Shown: piece after piece, positions 11,061 to 24,180 of the stretch
Layout: each line of letters begins with the position of its first letter
Numbering within the stretch: position 1 is the stretch's first letter
Position numbers and translations under genes: made by a program
Assembly (NCBI GenBank): GCA_029204225.1
Contig: CM055109.1
Coordinates: 35,352,496-35,416,495, forward strand
From: Diphasiastrum complanatum
Taxonomy: Eukaryota; Streptophyta; Lycopodiopsida; Lycopodiales; Lycopodiaceae
DNA: 64,000 bases
Direction: 5' to 3'
The notes under the pieces: generated by a model
What the model saw: the letters and a program-made list of their open reading frames with translations, nothing else
Told to the model about the DNA's origin: nothing
Databases searched by the model: none

Positions 11061-11270
11061 CTCTGGCTACTAGTTATGTCCCTCACGTCATATAGTGAGT
11101 TCAAAATGTCCCAAACATCTCTAGACGTTTTAGCTTCAGCTATGTGTCCAATCTGTGTATCTGATATATTGAGGATAATAAGTGCAAAGGCTTTCCCACT
11201 TTGAGTCATCATCTTCAGGCTTTACTTTTGTACCTGTGACAACATCCCATAATTCGTTGGTGATTAACAA
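11061..11270 (-). pseudogene. Copia A copy 3 Gag stub
   Basis: Read on the minus strand it contains [20 protein letters not shown] and [17 protein letters not shown], matching Gag of copies 1 and 2. The first 25 Gag codons are deleted between two AGATG words, so leader sequence runs directly into ATGAAGACC. The 3' half of Gag, the protease and the integrase are all missing. Confidence 0.88.
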
Positions 11271-11484
11271 GGTCTTCATCTGGAACTTAATCTATCGATT
11301 ATATCAATGACGCTAAGATGTGGTAATGCCAACAATAAGAAATCAATTCTTTGATATTGAAAGGTTGAAAAGAACTAAAGAGTATGATATCAAATTGATA
11401 TCGTGATAGATATGAAGTATTAGAGCCTTCGCTCTGATATCATATTGGAATAAGATAAATAATAATGATTTCGCTCTGATACCA
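11271..11484 (-). other. Copia A copy 3 leader and primer site
   Basis: The leader is homologous to 3646-3850 reversed. The primer site GCTCTGATACCA lies at 11473-11484, directly beside the LTR that starts TGTCGAAAAGTGG at 11485. Confidence 0.88.
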
Positions 11485-12679
11485 TGTCGAAAAGTGGTAA
11501 TGTAGAAGAGAGATCTAGTTCGAAAAGAAAAAATAAAACTTTCTTGCATGGCAGAATAAACTATTTTCATCTTTTCAATGCATGACTACGCCTATCAATT
11601 TCAAACAAGACAATAGTGATAGAAATCACATTTGATCTTATAGTAACTAACTTTGAAATCGTCAGTACTACAGTGATTACGTAGCCAAACAATTAAGCAT
11701 TGAAGATTATTAGACAAATATTAGTCGCAAAGAAATACAGAAATGCATACAATCTAAGATGAAACTGAATGCAATAAAGAATAGTATTGATTCAAAATGA
11801 AACAGAAGTAAATGAGTACACTAAGTTGCGAATCAAAGTCGTGTACTCAATGCTACATCCGAGCGACTAAAAATGAAAGCTTGAATAATGCGCAATACTT
11901 ATGAGCAATAGCGCAATAGCAATGTCTAAAACAACTCTAAGAAGTGAGCTAGAATGCTCAGGAGTGTTCAAGATTGCAGGCTTGAGAGAGAGAGAGAGAG
12001 AGAGCTAACTATTCAAATACTTCTGATAATTCTGATTTTCAATGAATTAATCTGTATGAATATGAACAACTATTTATACTAAGAAATTAGGTAGTCAATT
12101 GCGATTACCAGTTGGCTGGTGATCCGCTGGCATTCATCCGGTCCTTGTCATTGATTGTTGATAAGCGGTGAAATTGGCCGTAAACGTTCTGTCTTCATAA
12201 ACGAACCAAAATTGTAGCTCTAAAAAAATGAACTAAAACAGCCACAAGCGACACTGTCGGATTTTTTGCAAAGTGGAGAAAAAGTTGAAGGTGCCCTTAA
12301 ATCTCATTTAGGGTTGTCCCATACTTTGCCAGAGTCATTTTCTTAACATTTGAGGCACTTTGGAAAAAGCAAAAAATGTGACACTACATATTTGAACGAG
12401 ATTTCTGACAAGCAAGACATGCGAAAATGGCGACACTGCATTTTTACACGAGATTTCTAATTGACAAAAAATGCGAAAAACACGACACTGTATTTTTACA
12501 CAGGATTTCTGTCAGGCAAAAAATGCAACACTATCGTTAAACTCCGTGTAATTCTGCAGATCATGAAAAACACTTGTAATTCTATAGGACTGTAAACACA
12601 CGAAAAAAAACCGCAAAATTGGATAAACAATGGATGAAGATTAAAACCGATCAGTCGATTGATAAGAAGGAGTCCAACA
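11485..12679 (-). mobile_element. Complete copia A LTR
   Basis: This is the best-preserved family A LTR, 1195 bases. On the minus strand it starts TGTTGGACTCC and ends TTTTCGACA, giving the canonical TG...CA ends. It has a TATA box (reverse complement near 12043) and an 11-unit GA tract (11981-12003). The primer site of copy 3 lies on its left and the RNase H end of another copy on its right, so it sits between two interiors. Confidence 0.9.
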
Positions 12680-12978
12680 CTGAGTGCCTTGACCTTCAAA
12701 CTTAGCTCTACACAGAATTTTCTGTGTGACTCCAAACTTAATGCTTTAGTAAAAACATCTGTTGTCATATCTTGCGTTCTACAGTACTACAATCTGACCT
12801 CTTCATTAAGAACTTTGTTTCTGACAAAATGATACTTCGGTTCAATGTGCTTGCTCCTGGAATGGAATCTAGGATTGGCTGATAAAGTGATGGCACTTTG
12901 ATTATCACAAAATAATGTCATCAGAGCATATTGATTCAAACCGATATCTGAGAGTAAGTTTCTCAATCAACTGATGAT
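12680..12978 (-). pseudogene. Copia A copy 4 RNase H C-terminus
   Basis: The minus-strand translation contains CDNQSAITLSANPRFHSRSK, then HFVRNKVLNEEVRL and TTDVFTKAL, the conserved end of copia RNase H. It terminates at the LTR start at 12679 and is cut at about 12978 by unrelated plus-strand copia sequence. The polypurine tract before the LTR is weak. Confidence 0.88.
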
Positions 12979-12984
12979 CTTCTT

Positions 12985-13444
12985 AGAAATTGACTTGGAG
13001 AAGCATCTCCACCATCACCAAGTGACTATGCAACATTCATTGGTGGGGGAGTTGTTTCTTGGTTGTTAAATAAACAAGAAACCATCTCACTTTCTTCTAT
13101 CGAGGTCGAGTACAAAGCTCTCACAAGAGCTTCTTTGGATCAAAAGGCTACTAATGGAGCTGAAGGTCCTGAGTTTAGATGTTGCTTCAATCATTTATAA
13201 TGACAAAATTTCAGCCCAACACCTTGCAAAACATCCAATCTTCCATGCAAGGTCAAAGCATATTGAGATCTCTCATCATTTTGTGAGAGAAAAAGTGCAA
13301 TCTAAGGAGGTGTCTTTGGAGCATGTGGAAAGTAGTGAATGAGTTGCAAATATCCTAACTAAACCACTTCAAAGTGCTGCTTTTGGAAACTTAAGATCAG
13401 CCCTTGGGATGATAAGAAAGTCTATGTTATCTACAAACTAGTTG
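12985..13444 (+). pseudogene. Copia 'C' RNase H C-terminus
   Basis: Fragments read VVSWLLNKQETISLSSIEVE, FHARSKHIEISHHFVREKVQ and ANILTKPLQ, the end of a copia RNase H different from family A. Stops and a frameshift near 13150 disable it. It is followed by a purine-rich tract (GTGAAGAGAAG) and a TGTTAAAT that would open its 3' LTR. Confidence 0.88.
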
Positions 13445-13454
13445 TGAAGAGAAG

Positions 13455-14387
<933 letters not shown>

Positions 14388-15389
14388 CCAGCTCCAAGAA
14401 GTGGAGGTGTTTACTGATTCATTTTGTCAATGTTTACTATCTCTCTCTACACACTTTTCTACGTGTTCTACTGACAATGATAACAGGATCCTATATCAGC
14501 CTACAGTTGACAAGAACTCGGCTACTCTTCTCAATCCTACAGTTTGCAATGTAATGGTGATGTACCCCGCCTGTCAGTTGGCATATCTACAACCTGAATT
14601 CGATCCTTTATTGATAATGGAAGCTCAACTTAAATATGAGATCTGTCAAGACTCATATACCTACACTCTATAGTCTATTTTAGATTTTCTTTGGTTTCTT
14701 ATAGAATGTAGATTATTATTGATCTAATCTAAGCAAAAAACAGAGAATGAGGTTGAATCTAATCCTACTGAAATCATTAGAATCAACAAAACTGAATCTA
14801 ACCAAGAACTACAAATCCTACAAAGTGTTTATTACAAATATCACTCAACATTTGTAATAAAAACTCCTCAGGGAGTCAAGCACAAAGTAGCATCAAATGA
14901 GAATAGGTAAGATCAGCCACTAAGCCCTACACATCTACCTGATATTAATCACAAAACCAATCATGGAAGAAGGGAAAAACAACAACAACAGATTCATACA
15001 CAAGTACCCGAACTAAATGCATGAGAATAGAGCACAGAAGGAAATGCACAACGAAAGATTTTCAATTGTCAAAGCAACATCATTTTAGTACATGTCATAT
15101 GCTTGGAAACTCATGGAGGAGGCTTCTATGTATACCCATGAGTTAGTGAATCCGTTACAATTTGGATTTCACCTCTTACAAGTGACTATAAAGATTTGGG
15201 TTCCACCTCTTACATAATTCTAGGAGGCCTCTTCATTAAAAATACAATTCAAGTTGAGAGTGTATATATTACTAGCTCCCACATGGTTTTCCATCTTTTG
15301 AGAATTACCATGGGGCTCACAAAATGTATAACCTCAGTCTAGCACTAGCTCTCAAACTCAGCTCTCAACATCTCTACTGGAAGCCCTTT
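14388..15389. other. Unassigned DNA
   Basis: The 14401-14673 frame (90 codons, opening MEVFTDSF) has no recognisable signature. The rest is AT-rich with no coding evidence. Confidence 0.4.
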
Positions 15390-16800
15390 TGAGTGGCGAG
15401 GTTCTGCATCGACACCTCGGCGCATGGCATCAGCTAACATTATCCTCCCCTATGGTGTTGCAAGTCCCACTTCATTGTTTCAACCTTGACGCATGGTTCT
15501 TGGAAAGGCATAGATTAGTATTTGCCTACATAAAACCAAGAACTTATTGGTTGTTGTTAGTGTGCTTCTCGGCAAGGACTTCAACGGTTGCAGTGGCTTA
15601 TCAAGATAGCGCTGCATAACTGAGCACCTCTTGTTTGTCCTTCTCAGCTCTCTTTTTTTCAGGAGACTTCTCGTATTTCTGATGGTTTCAAATGTGATTT
15701 TCTTCCCTCGGGGTAGGTCCTAGGTACTACCTCATTTTATGTATGAATTTGTTTCCATATCGTTCCTCGACCATCTGCACGTATTGGCCCGAGGAGAATG
15801 TTGCTCAGAAATCAAGTCTTGCCAACATCAGATGTCCTTCTTCTGATTGCACGGGTTGATTGACATCCAACCTTACAAGTGCAACCCTTTGTCCCAGTAG
15901 CAGTTCAATGTCGCGAGAAAGACTAAAGATAGGCAATAAGTCATACTCTCTCAGACTACAACATCTGCACTTCCTTTGTAAGTATGTCCAAATTTCAGTA
16001 GCACAGCGTAATAATTTTCAAACGATGAACTGGAGTCAACTCCCGAAATGAGTGGCCAGTTGACTTGTCCTTCTACTGGTTGCGTTCTTTCCCAAGGATC
16101 TCTTCTCTTAATTGGTGCATAAAAGGGATCCACCCTTTTCCAGCTTGGTGCCCTCAGGTATTCTTAGAGATGTTGGTTATTATTCAAGAGCATCATGATC
16201 CTACAAGAGGGTCGTGGTCGTAAGGCATTCAGTAGGTTGTTGAGCTTGGGATATTCCTCAGTAGTCACCTTCTTTGAACCCCCTCGGTCCTCTTTCTTGT
16301 AGGTCCTTTGCAAGTCTTCGAACTCTTTTTGATCATCAAACCATCTTCAGATCTTCTCTTTGGACTTCTCGAACAACTTTCTCGAAGGTCTTGCCGAATA
16401 GCCGTCCAAAGCTATGGCACTCTTAATGTCAGAAACTTTTGGTGTTGGACCCTTAGACCTTGATCCGGCGAAGGTGTCGCTCTTACTCTTTAGAAGAGAT
16501 GAAGAAAGTCCCATCGAAGGCTGCACAGTCTCGTCGAGTGGTGGATCTTGATCAAAAGAATTAAAATCAGGTGGTGAAGGAGGTGAAAACATTTCCGAGT
16601 GGCGGATGGTGGGTTAGTTATGAGGTTGTATTGAGCGATTGGTGAAATAAATTGTTTCAAAAAATGGAAATTGATTCTGCTCTTCTAGACTCTTGGCCCT
16701 TTCGTTCTGTATTTCTTCCATGGCTGTCAGCAACTCCGCATCTCTTAACTGCAGGTTCTGCTTTGCCGTTCTGAGCTCGTTTGCTTGTTGTGCTAGCTAG
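15390..16800 (-). pseudogene. Decayed Gag-like open region (probably gypsy)
   Basis: The minus strand stays readable for over a kilobase with scattered stops. It shows a heptad-like segment LRDAELLTAMEEIQNERAKS near 16750, a proline/serine-rich segment (MFSPPSPPDFNSFDQDPP at 16592), and RRDPWERTQPVEGQVNWPL near 16090. Coiled-coil N-termini followed by low complexity are common in plant gypsy Gag proteins, but no zinc knuckle is visible. It ends just left of the copia B LTR, which may have inserted near its 5' end. Assignment is tentative. Confidence 0.45.
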
Positions 16801-16824
16801 TGCACAAACCAATGAAGGTGGTAT

Positions 16825-17870
<1,046 letters not shown>

Positions 17871-17882
17871 TGGTATCAGAGC
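17871..17882 (+). other. Primer binding site (initiator Met tRNA)
   Basis: TGGTATCAGAGC directly follows the LTR end ACCA and precedes the Gag start at 18027. Confidence 0.92.
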
Positions 17883-18026
17883 TGTAATCAATAGCTCTGA
17901 TTCTTAGAGGTGATACTAGAGCTAACATTATCAAAACAATTATTTTGATATAGTGTAGACATTTGCTATAATTGTTTTTAGTCATACTAATCTACTATTT
18001 GCATTACACTCATCTTGAAATTCCAA

Positions 18027-18662
18027 ATGGATTCGCAACCACAATTTATTCTAATGGTAGACAATCTCGATGGTTCAAACTACCACTTATGGAAATTCAA
18101 GATGAGGGCAGAAAGAAAATGATGAGTTGCAGACAAAAAAGAAGATCAAAGCTGTTAGGAGCGACAACAGTGGCGAGTACATATCAAATGAATTCAAGGA
18201 TTACGACATCAAACAACAATTTCCTGCTTCCTATTCTCCACAGTCAAATAGATTGGTAGAAAGGAAGAACAGGACAGTAGTCGAGTCTGCCAAATGCATG
18301 ATAACTCATCTTTCGTTTCCCAAATCATTCTGGCAACATGCTATATCAACAACAGCTTATGTGTAGAACCGATGTATAACTAAAGGCTTATCTGACAACA
18401 AAACTCCTCATGAAGTTTGGACATAATTCAAACCTTCATTAAAATATTTGAAAGTATTTGGATGCACTGCTTATGCTCATGTCCCAAAGGACAACTAAAA
18501 GAAATTAGATGAGCATTCATTCAAGACAATTTTTGCTGGTTATTATGCTTCTGATGGAATGTACAGACTGTATAATATAGACACTTGTAAAGTGTTACTA
18601 ATAGAGATGTGACTTTCATAGAAGATCAGTTTATCGATCTGAAGGGCAAGGACCAAATGCAG
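18027..18662 (+). pseudogene. Copia B interior collapsed to Gag start plus integrase
   Basis: The first codons read MDSQPQFILMVDNLDGSNYH, then LWKFKM. Near 18115 the sequence jumps to the integrase catalytic region ([14 protein letters not shown], then SYSPQSNRLVERKN), deleting most of Gag, the protease and the integrase N-terminus. Integrase continues with stops (for example at 18364) and through VFGCTAYAHVPKD to VTFIEDQFIDLKGKD. There the chromovirus sequence takes over at about 18663. Confidence 0.88.
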
Positions 18663-19258
18663 TCTACAATTTCTATCCTGACAACTGACTCTTCTCGAAA
18701 GACGTCATTGAGAATTGATTCTGTTGAAAAATATTTATCTTTTATGCATGAGAATTTTTTAATTAAGATCAAGGCTAGTTTAAGTGTTGACACTAAAAAT
18801 GTTAACCCTTATTCTAAACAGGAACTTAATTCTATTATGAAGAATTCTGATTTTAAAGTTTATTTATGTTTTCATAATGATATCATTTGTTGCAATGATG
18901 ATGAACTTAACATAAATGCCATGAATATACTCAGTGAGAACACTACAGAATTTGAAGCCTATAATGAACTTAGGCAGGAATTCAATGATGTTTTTTTAGA
19001 CCTTCCTGTAGGTTTACCACCAAAAAGGATAGTTGATCATAAAATTGGCCTAATACCTAGATCATTCCAATCGCACAGCGTCCTTATAGGATGAGTGCAT
19101 CGGAAGAGGCTGAGGTAAATAGGCAATTACATGATTACTTGTAAAAGGGGTGGGTACAACCTAGTAAGTCTCGTTGGGCATCACTAGTGGTTCTGGTTGC
19201 CAAGAAGGATGGGACTATAAGGTTTTGCATCGACTGTAAGAAATTGAACAAGTTTCGC
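18663..19258 (+). pseudogene. Chromovirus linker and N-terminal reverse transcriptase
   Basis: The long frame (18609-19094) ends FNDVFLDLPVGLPPKRIVDH, the usual start of gypsy RT. After a frameshift it continues as [20 protein letters not shown] with KKLNK (DGT-R-C-D-K-LN motif). The RT fingers are therefore present, but the palm domain with the YxDD box is missing. Confidence 0.88.
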
Positions 19259-19882
19259 TAGCATATTTCCCAATTTGCTCGATTGGCATTTTCCCTTACC
19301 CAGGCCTTGAAAGGCTATAAGAAGCTAAGCCGGAGGGCCAAGAGTCCACTAGTGGTGTGGACAGAGGATATGAATAATTGTTTGAGTTGCTTAAGAAAAG
19401 TGTCACCAATGCTAATCATTGGCGATCCTAATAAGGCTTTTGTGGTTAGGACAAATGCCAATGATTATGCTATTGGGGCTGTTTTGATGCAGGATGGACA
19501 TCTTGTGGCTTATGAAAGCAAGAAACTCAATCCTACTTAGTCTAGGTATTGTACCTATGAGAAAGAACTGTTTGCAATTGTTCACTCCTTGAAAATTTGA
19601 CAACATTATTTGTATGGAGCCAGATTTGAAGTTTTGATGGATCATCAGACTCTTCGATATTTCTGTGATGCCATAGATTTAAAGGGGAGACAAACTAGAT
19701 GGGTTGAGCTGATGGAAATCTTTGACTTTTCTATACGTTATTGTAAAGGAAGTCAAAATACTCTAGCAGATGCTTTGAGTCGGTTATCAGTTAATAATCA
19801 GTTGTGCTTTACTATTATAAAACCGGGGTTGTTTCAGTCTCTTCAAGGACTATATGAGTCCAATCTTTTTTTTAAGAAGTAA
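19259..19882 (+). pseudogene. Chromovirus RNase H
   Basis: Readable words are FVVRTNANDYAIGAVLMQDG (normally F-x-x-x-T-D-A-S), HLVAYESKKLNP, RYCTYEKELFAIVHSL, FEVLMDHQTLRYF and GSQNTLADALSRL. The first catalytic Asp is Asn (TNAN). Stops at 19538 and 19599 split the domain. Confidence 0.9.
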
Positions 19883-20810
19883 TTGCAACAAGTACTTTCG
19901 GGGATCGATTTAGATTTGCAAGATTCCTTGAATCAGGGAAAGATTGAAATGGCTTTTCTAACTCGAAACAAGATTTTGTTTCGTAAAGAAAAGGTGTGTG
20001 TACCGGAGAATGACATTGTAAGGGCCCAAATCTTGCATGAGTGTCATGATAGTCCATGCGTAGGACATCCGGGTATACAAAGAACACTTGAGATAGTTCG
20101 AAGGCAATTTTGGTGGCCTAAGATGAAAAATCAGGTACATGCCTATGTACTTAAATGTACTAAGTGCAATTAAATAAAGCAGAGAGGCTAAAAGCTAGTG
20201 GCCTATTACATCCTTTAGATATTCCTACCGGAGAGTGGAAAAGTATATCTATGGATTTTCTGGTTGGGCTTCCTTGTACAGGGAAGGGCCATGATTTGGT
20301 TTGGGTCATTGTTGACAGACTTACAAAGTTTGCTCAATTAATTCCGTTGAAAACTACTGTTAAAACTTCAGAACTAGCTCAACTGTTTGTTGAGAAGTTT
20401 TTCGACTATACGGGCTGCCTTGCGATATTGTTAGTGACCGTGACCCAAAATTCACTGGGAATTTTTGGCAAGCAGTGTTTGAAAAGTTGGAAACAACTTT
20501 AAGTATGAGTTCTACAGATCATCCAAAATCAGACGGTCGAATGGAAAGGACCAATCAGACGATGGAGGATCTACTTTGAGCATATGTGGGCCATCGATAG
20601 TCTGATTACCTTCCACTGGTGGAATTTGCATATAACAGTGCAAAACATTCAGCGACCGGATTCAGCCTTGTCATGCTTATGTATGGTTTTCAACCTCAAT
20701 CACCAATTAGTGTTAGCATGAAAAACCTACGGGTGCAAGCCACAGCTGATTTCCTTGTGGATATGCAAGAAATGTTACAGCTAGTTAAAGATAGCATAAG
20801 AAGTGCCTAA
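19883..20810 (+). pseudogene. Chromovirus integrase
   Basis: The zinc finger is seen as GHPGIQRTLEIVRRQFWWPK ending CTKCN. The core starts WKSISMDFLVGLP and runs through VIVDRLTKFAQLIPL. It contains SDRDPKFTGNFW in a shifted frame near 20430 and HPKSDGRMERTNQ near 20525, so all three acidic positions can be traced, but only across frameshifts. A stop after MEDLL and a new frame at 20619 (MEFAYNSAKHSATGFS) follow. Confidence 0.9.
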
Positions 20811-20872
20811 GATAGGGCAAGGCACTATGTTGATCTATCTCGGAAGCACAAGGTATTCATGGTCAATGACTG

Positions 20873-21270
20873 GTGTTTTTGAGGGTCCCTAGTCACTCCA
20901 GGGGCTTGAAAATTGATAAGTGTGCAAAGTTGGTGCCTAGGTATTGTGGTCCATTTAAGGTTATCCAAGTGATAAACAAGGTCGCATACAAACTAGACCT
21001 TCCAGCTAACATTGGAATTCATCTCAGTTTTCATGTTAGTAAGTTGAAACCCTCATTGGGGTTTGGGGAGACCCTGGTCCCTATGGAAGATCTAGTGGAA
21101 CTTCTTCGTGATGAGTCCGTGAGTGGACCACTTGAACCTGAGGCGATTGTTAATTGCTGACAGAGGACTCTACGGAGTAGAGTGCTTTGAAAATTTTTAG
21201 TCATGTGGAGGGGCAAATCAGAAGAGGAGGATACCTGGGAAAAGGAGGCTGATCTCCAGAAGAATTATTT
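20873..21270 (+). pseudogene. Chromovirus integrase C-terminus with chromodomain
   Basis: The frame 20873-21160 contains [20 protein letters not shown] and [10 protein letters not shown], the GPY-F-like tail of gypsy integrase. Across a stop at 21158 and a further one near 21198, chromodomain sequence continues: QRTLRSRVL, then FLVMWRGKSEEEDTWE. In active chromoviruses this module directs integration to particular chromatin. Confidence 0.85.
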
Positions 21271-21300
21271 TTGAGAGTAAGAATTATTTTTTTAAGATCC

Positions 21301-21459
21301 TGTTGGGCAATTAAGAACACTTTAAGTTGTGATTACATTTTGCATAAGCTTTCTATAAGATTGTGTTTGCACTTAGCAGCTGATTGTAACGGGAGAGCTG
21401 TTTCGCAATATTCTTGATCTCTTCTCTGTTCGCGTTCTTCTATCTCCCTTGCCCCATCA
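21301..21459 (+). mobile_element. Short LTR-like segment after the chromovirus
   Basis: It starts TGTTGGGCAATTAAG and reaches CCCCATCA. The same sequence (TGTTGGGCATAGAGC ... CCCCATCA) occurs twice near 36500-36871. Homology to the second place extends about 35 bases to the left, so the true LTR may begin a little earlier. At 159 bases it is unusually short for a gypsy LTR. Confidence 0.55.
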
Positions 21460-21889
21460 GTATGAACACTTTGTGGTGATGATCTCCACACAACCCGGCC
21501 TCAGTTTTCAAAAGGTGATCAATCATCTTCTTCAAGAAGAAATGCGGAGAAAGGCCAGTGGCTTGTCCATCAAAGACAAATCCATGGCCCTGTACACCAA
21601 GAAGAAAGACTATTCCAAAGGCAAAAATCAAGTGCAGCGGCAACAACAGAAGCCTCACACTCAAGGTGAGTATGGTGAATCGCACAAGAAACTTTTTTGT
21701 AGATATTGCAAGAGAGCTAATCATGACATCAAGGAGTGTCACATCTGCATCTACAACGAGGCAAAGAAGCAACAACAACAGCAGCTAGACTCCTCCAATG
21801 CGGCGGAGCAAGATACACACTTGTTAATGGCTTACAACAGCAGCAACGAAGACTGTGATAGTTGGACAGCGACGCTATCCAACACATGA
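21460..21889 (+). pseudogene. Copia 'F' Gag C-terminus with zinc knuckle
   Basis: The frame begins within Gag (HQYEHFVVMISTQPGLSF). It carries a basic, glutamine-rich stretch and the zinc knuckle CRYCKRANHDIKEC (C-x2-C-x4-H-x4-C). The Gag N-terminus is absent because the fragment abuts the chromovirus LTR-like sequence. Confidence 0.9.
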
Positions 21890-22263
21890 CCTCTCGCAAG
21901 AAATGGTTTACCGAGTATGCAGCTTATAGCAGAGATCAATTCATCTACCTCGAAGATTCAAGCACCATACACGTGGAAGGCAAAGGGACAGTCAAGATCA
22001 CTTTCAACAATGATCTATCTATTTGTGTTCCCAACGTCCTTTATGTTCCTCAGCTATCAAATAACCTGTTATCAGTCTCTAAGATAACTGATGAGGGCTA
22101 CACTATTACTTTCTCATCTGAGCAGTGTACAATATTCGAGGAAGATACTACTCTGACTACATGCACTAGAGTCGGAGATCTTTACATACTCTCTAATTCA
22201 GTTGCAGGAGCTAGTATCTCTAATGAAAATGTAAACGATGATGCTATTTTTCGGCATAGTTGA
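21858..22263 (+). pseudogene. Copia F protease and pre-integrase region
   Basis: The active-site word reads DSDAIQHMTS, where copia proteases have D-S-G-A, so the catalytic triplet is damaged. It is followed by VPNVLYVPQLSNNLLSVSKI and, after a stop at 22261, by FGHVNTRSLSY and the CESCIYGKHSSSKF pre-integrase motif. Confidence 0.88.
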
Positions 22264-23440
22264 TTTGGACACGTGAATACAAGATCACTTTCTTATATGC
22301 GTTGTAATAATTTAGTTGATGGATTACATTTATCTTCTTCATTGGATAGGAAATCTTTCTTTTGTGAATCATGCATCTATGGCAAACACTCTAGCAGCAA
22401 GTTTACAAATCACATTCCATCAAAACAAAGCATGTATTGGATCTTGTACATATCGAACTTTGTGGTTCAATGCCAACTCCGTTTTTAGGAGATGCAATCT
22501 ATTTTATCACTTTCATAGATGATTATTCTAGATGGTCTACAGTCATGTTCATTAAGCACAAATCTGAAGCCTTTGAATGCTTCAAGAGATTCAAGGCCAT
22601 GGCTGAGACACAAACGTCTACAAAAGTGAGAGCACTCTGAACTGATGGTGGCGGCGAATACCTCTCTAACGAGATGTCCGACTACCTGGCTGAACATGGT
22701 ACTAGAAGATGGTTCATCACTTCCTATTCACCTCAACATAACGAGATTGCAAAAAAGAAGAATTGAACTCTTCTCAACTTAGCTAGATCCATGCTACATC
22801 AATCACATCTACGTGCGAAGTTCTGGACAGAAGCTACTGCCATAGCCTGTTATGTGCAGAACAAATCCAACACCAAAGCCGTCAACAACAAAACTCCATA
22901 TGAAGTTTGGCATGGATACAAGCCTAGTGTCAGCCATTTAAATTTTTTTGGTTGTATATGTTTTGTTCACATTCCTAAACAACTTAGGAAGAAGCTGGAT
23001 CATAGGACAAATAAATGTATTTTCATTGGCTATCCTGATAAACATAAAGCTTACAGAGTTTATGATCCATCCACCAATGTAGTATTTGTCTCTAGGAATG
23101 TAATATTTCAAGAACATACATACTATGATTTCAAACAGCCATCGATAAATGATGATATGTCATTTCATCCTATTTTACGTAGCATGGATTCTTCCAATGT
23201 TGATGTTCCTTCTACAGAACCTATAGCTACAGCTATAGAAGCCGAGCAGCCGACAGTACCAATCATTAGACCCCAGACCAAGCCAGCTCAAACATATTTG
23301 GAGAAATTCAAGAAGAAGCATCATCACATCTTGGTCAACCAAACATCCGCAGATTCTCACGGACTCGGACAATTCCTGAGAGGTATACATCTCAATCATT
23401 TTGGACTTCATCAGAAGAACCAGAGAGCCTAACAGAAGCA
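22264..23440 (+). pseudogene. Copia F integrase
   Basis: Pieces in several frames give a full-length integrase: HIELCGSMPTPF (Glu where the first catalytic Asp is expected), FITFIDDYSRW, TDGGGEYLSNEM with a stop just before it at 22638, SYSPQHNEIAKKKN, then FWTEATAIACYVQNKSN, TPYEVWHGYKPSVSHL, FFGCICFVHIPKQL and NKCIFIGYPDKHKAYRVYD. It continues to the proline-rich linker before RT. Confidence 0.9.
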
Positions 23441-23975
23441 ATTAACTCCAAGGATGATGTGAAGTGGCAAGAAGCTATGGAAAGCGAGTACAACTCACTT
23501 TTGACGAACCAGACCTGGACATTGGTCGACTTCCCCACTCACAAAAGAGTTATCGACAACAAGTGGATCTTAAAGAGGAAGATCAACTCTGATGGTTCCA
23601 TTGCTAAATGGAAAACACGGTTGGTGACTAAAGGATTCACTCAAGTCCAAGGAGTGGATTATCAAAAAAAAATTCAGTCATGTCGTGAAGATGCAGTCAA
23701 TCAGAACTCTGATTTAATTGGCAGCCGCAGAAGACCTTGAAATGCACCAAATGGATGTCAAAATCTCAATGGCAACATCAAAGAAGAGTTGTATACTTTC
23801 CAACCAGAAGGATTCGAAGTCAAAGGCCAAGAGCACAAAGTGTGCAAGCTGCACAAAGCAATCTACGGTCTCAAACAGGCCGCAAAAGCATGGTTCGATA
23901 GAATCAACTCTTATCTCATTCAATTGGGATTTGCAAAGAATTCAGCTGACTGTAATTGTTATGGCCATATTAAGC
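23441..23975 (+). pseudogene. Copia F reverse transcriptase, N-terminal half
   Basis: Readable words are WQEAMESEYNSLLTNQTWTL, VDNKWILK-like sequence (here IDNKWILKRKINSDGS), TRLVTKGFTQVQGVDY, LEMHQMDVK, and HKAIYGLKQAAKAWFDRINS. Similarity ends at about 23975, before the YVDD box. Two frameshifts are present. Confidence 0.9.
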
Positions 23976-24180
23976 TAAGGACATGGAATAGTCCTAATAT
24001 GGTAGACTGGCCCTCCAGTGTTTGAGAAACCAACAATGTCAACGGTGTTAGATTTCTTATGCTCAACCTTAACAAATCGTTCAAGTAATGAGCGTCTTGA
24101 AAACAGTCGAAGGTTGACAACATATTTCGGACCTTCACATTTTTTTTTCAAACTTCATTTTTTCCTTTTAAGAATTTTTT
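23976..24180. other. Unassigned DNA between copia F and a satellite array
   Basis: No recognisable feature. Confidence 0.4.

Larger units (their letters stand above)
18663..21300 (+). mobile_element. Ty3/gypsy chromovirus remnant
   Basis: Order of readable parts: protease/RT linker (18663-18960), RT N-terminus (18960-19258), RNase H (19310-19800), integrase zinc finger (19990-20170), integrase core (20165-20810) and C-terminal chromodomain (20880-21270). The chromodomain after integrase places it among chromoviruses. There is no 5' LTR: the element starts inside copia B. Stops and frameshifts occur throughout. Confidence 0.9.
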
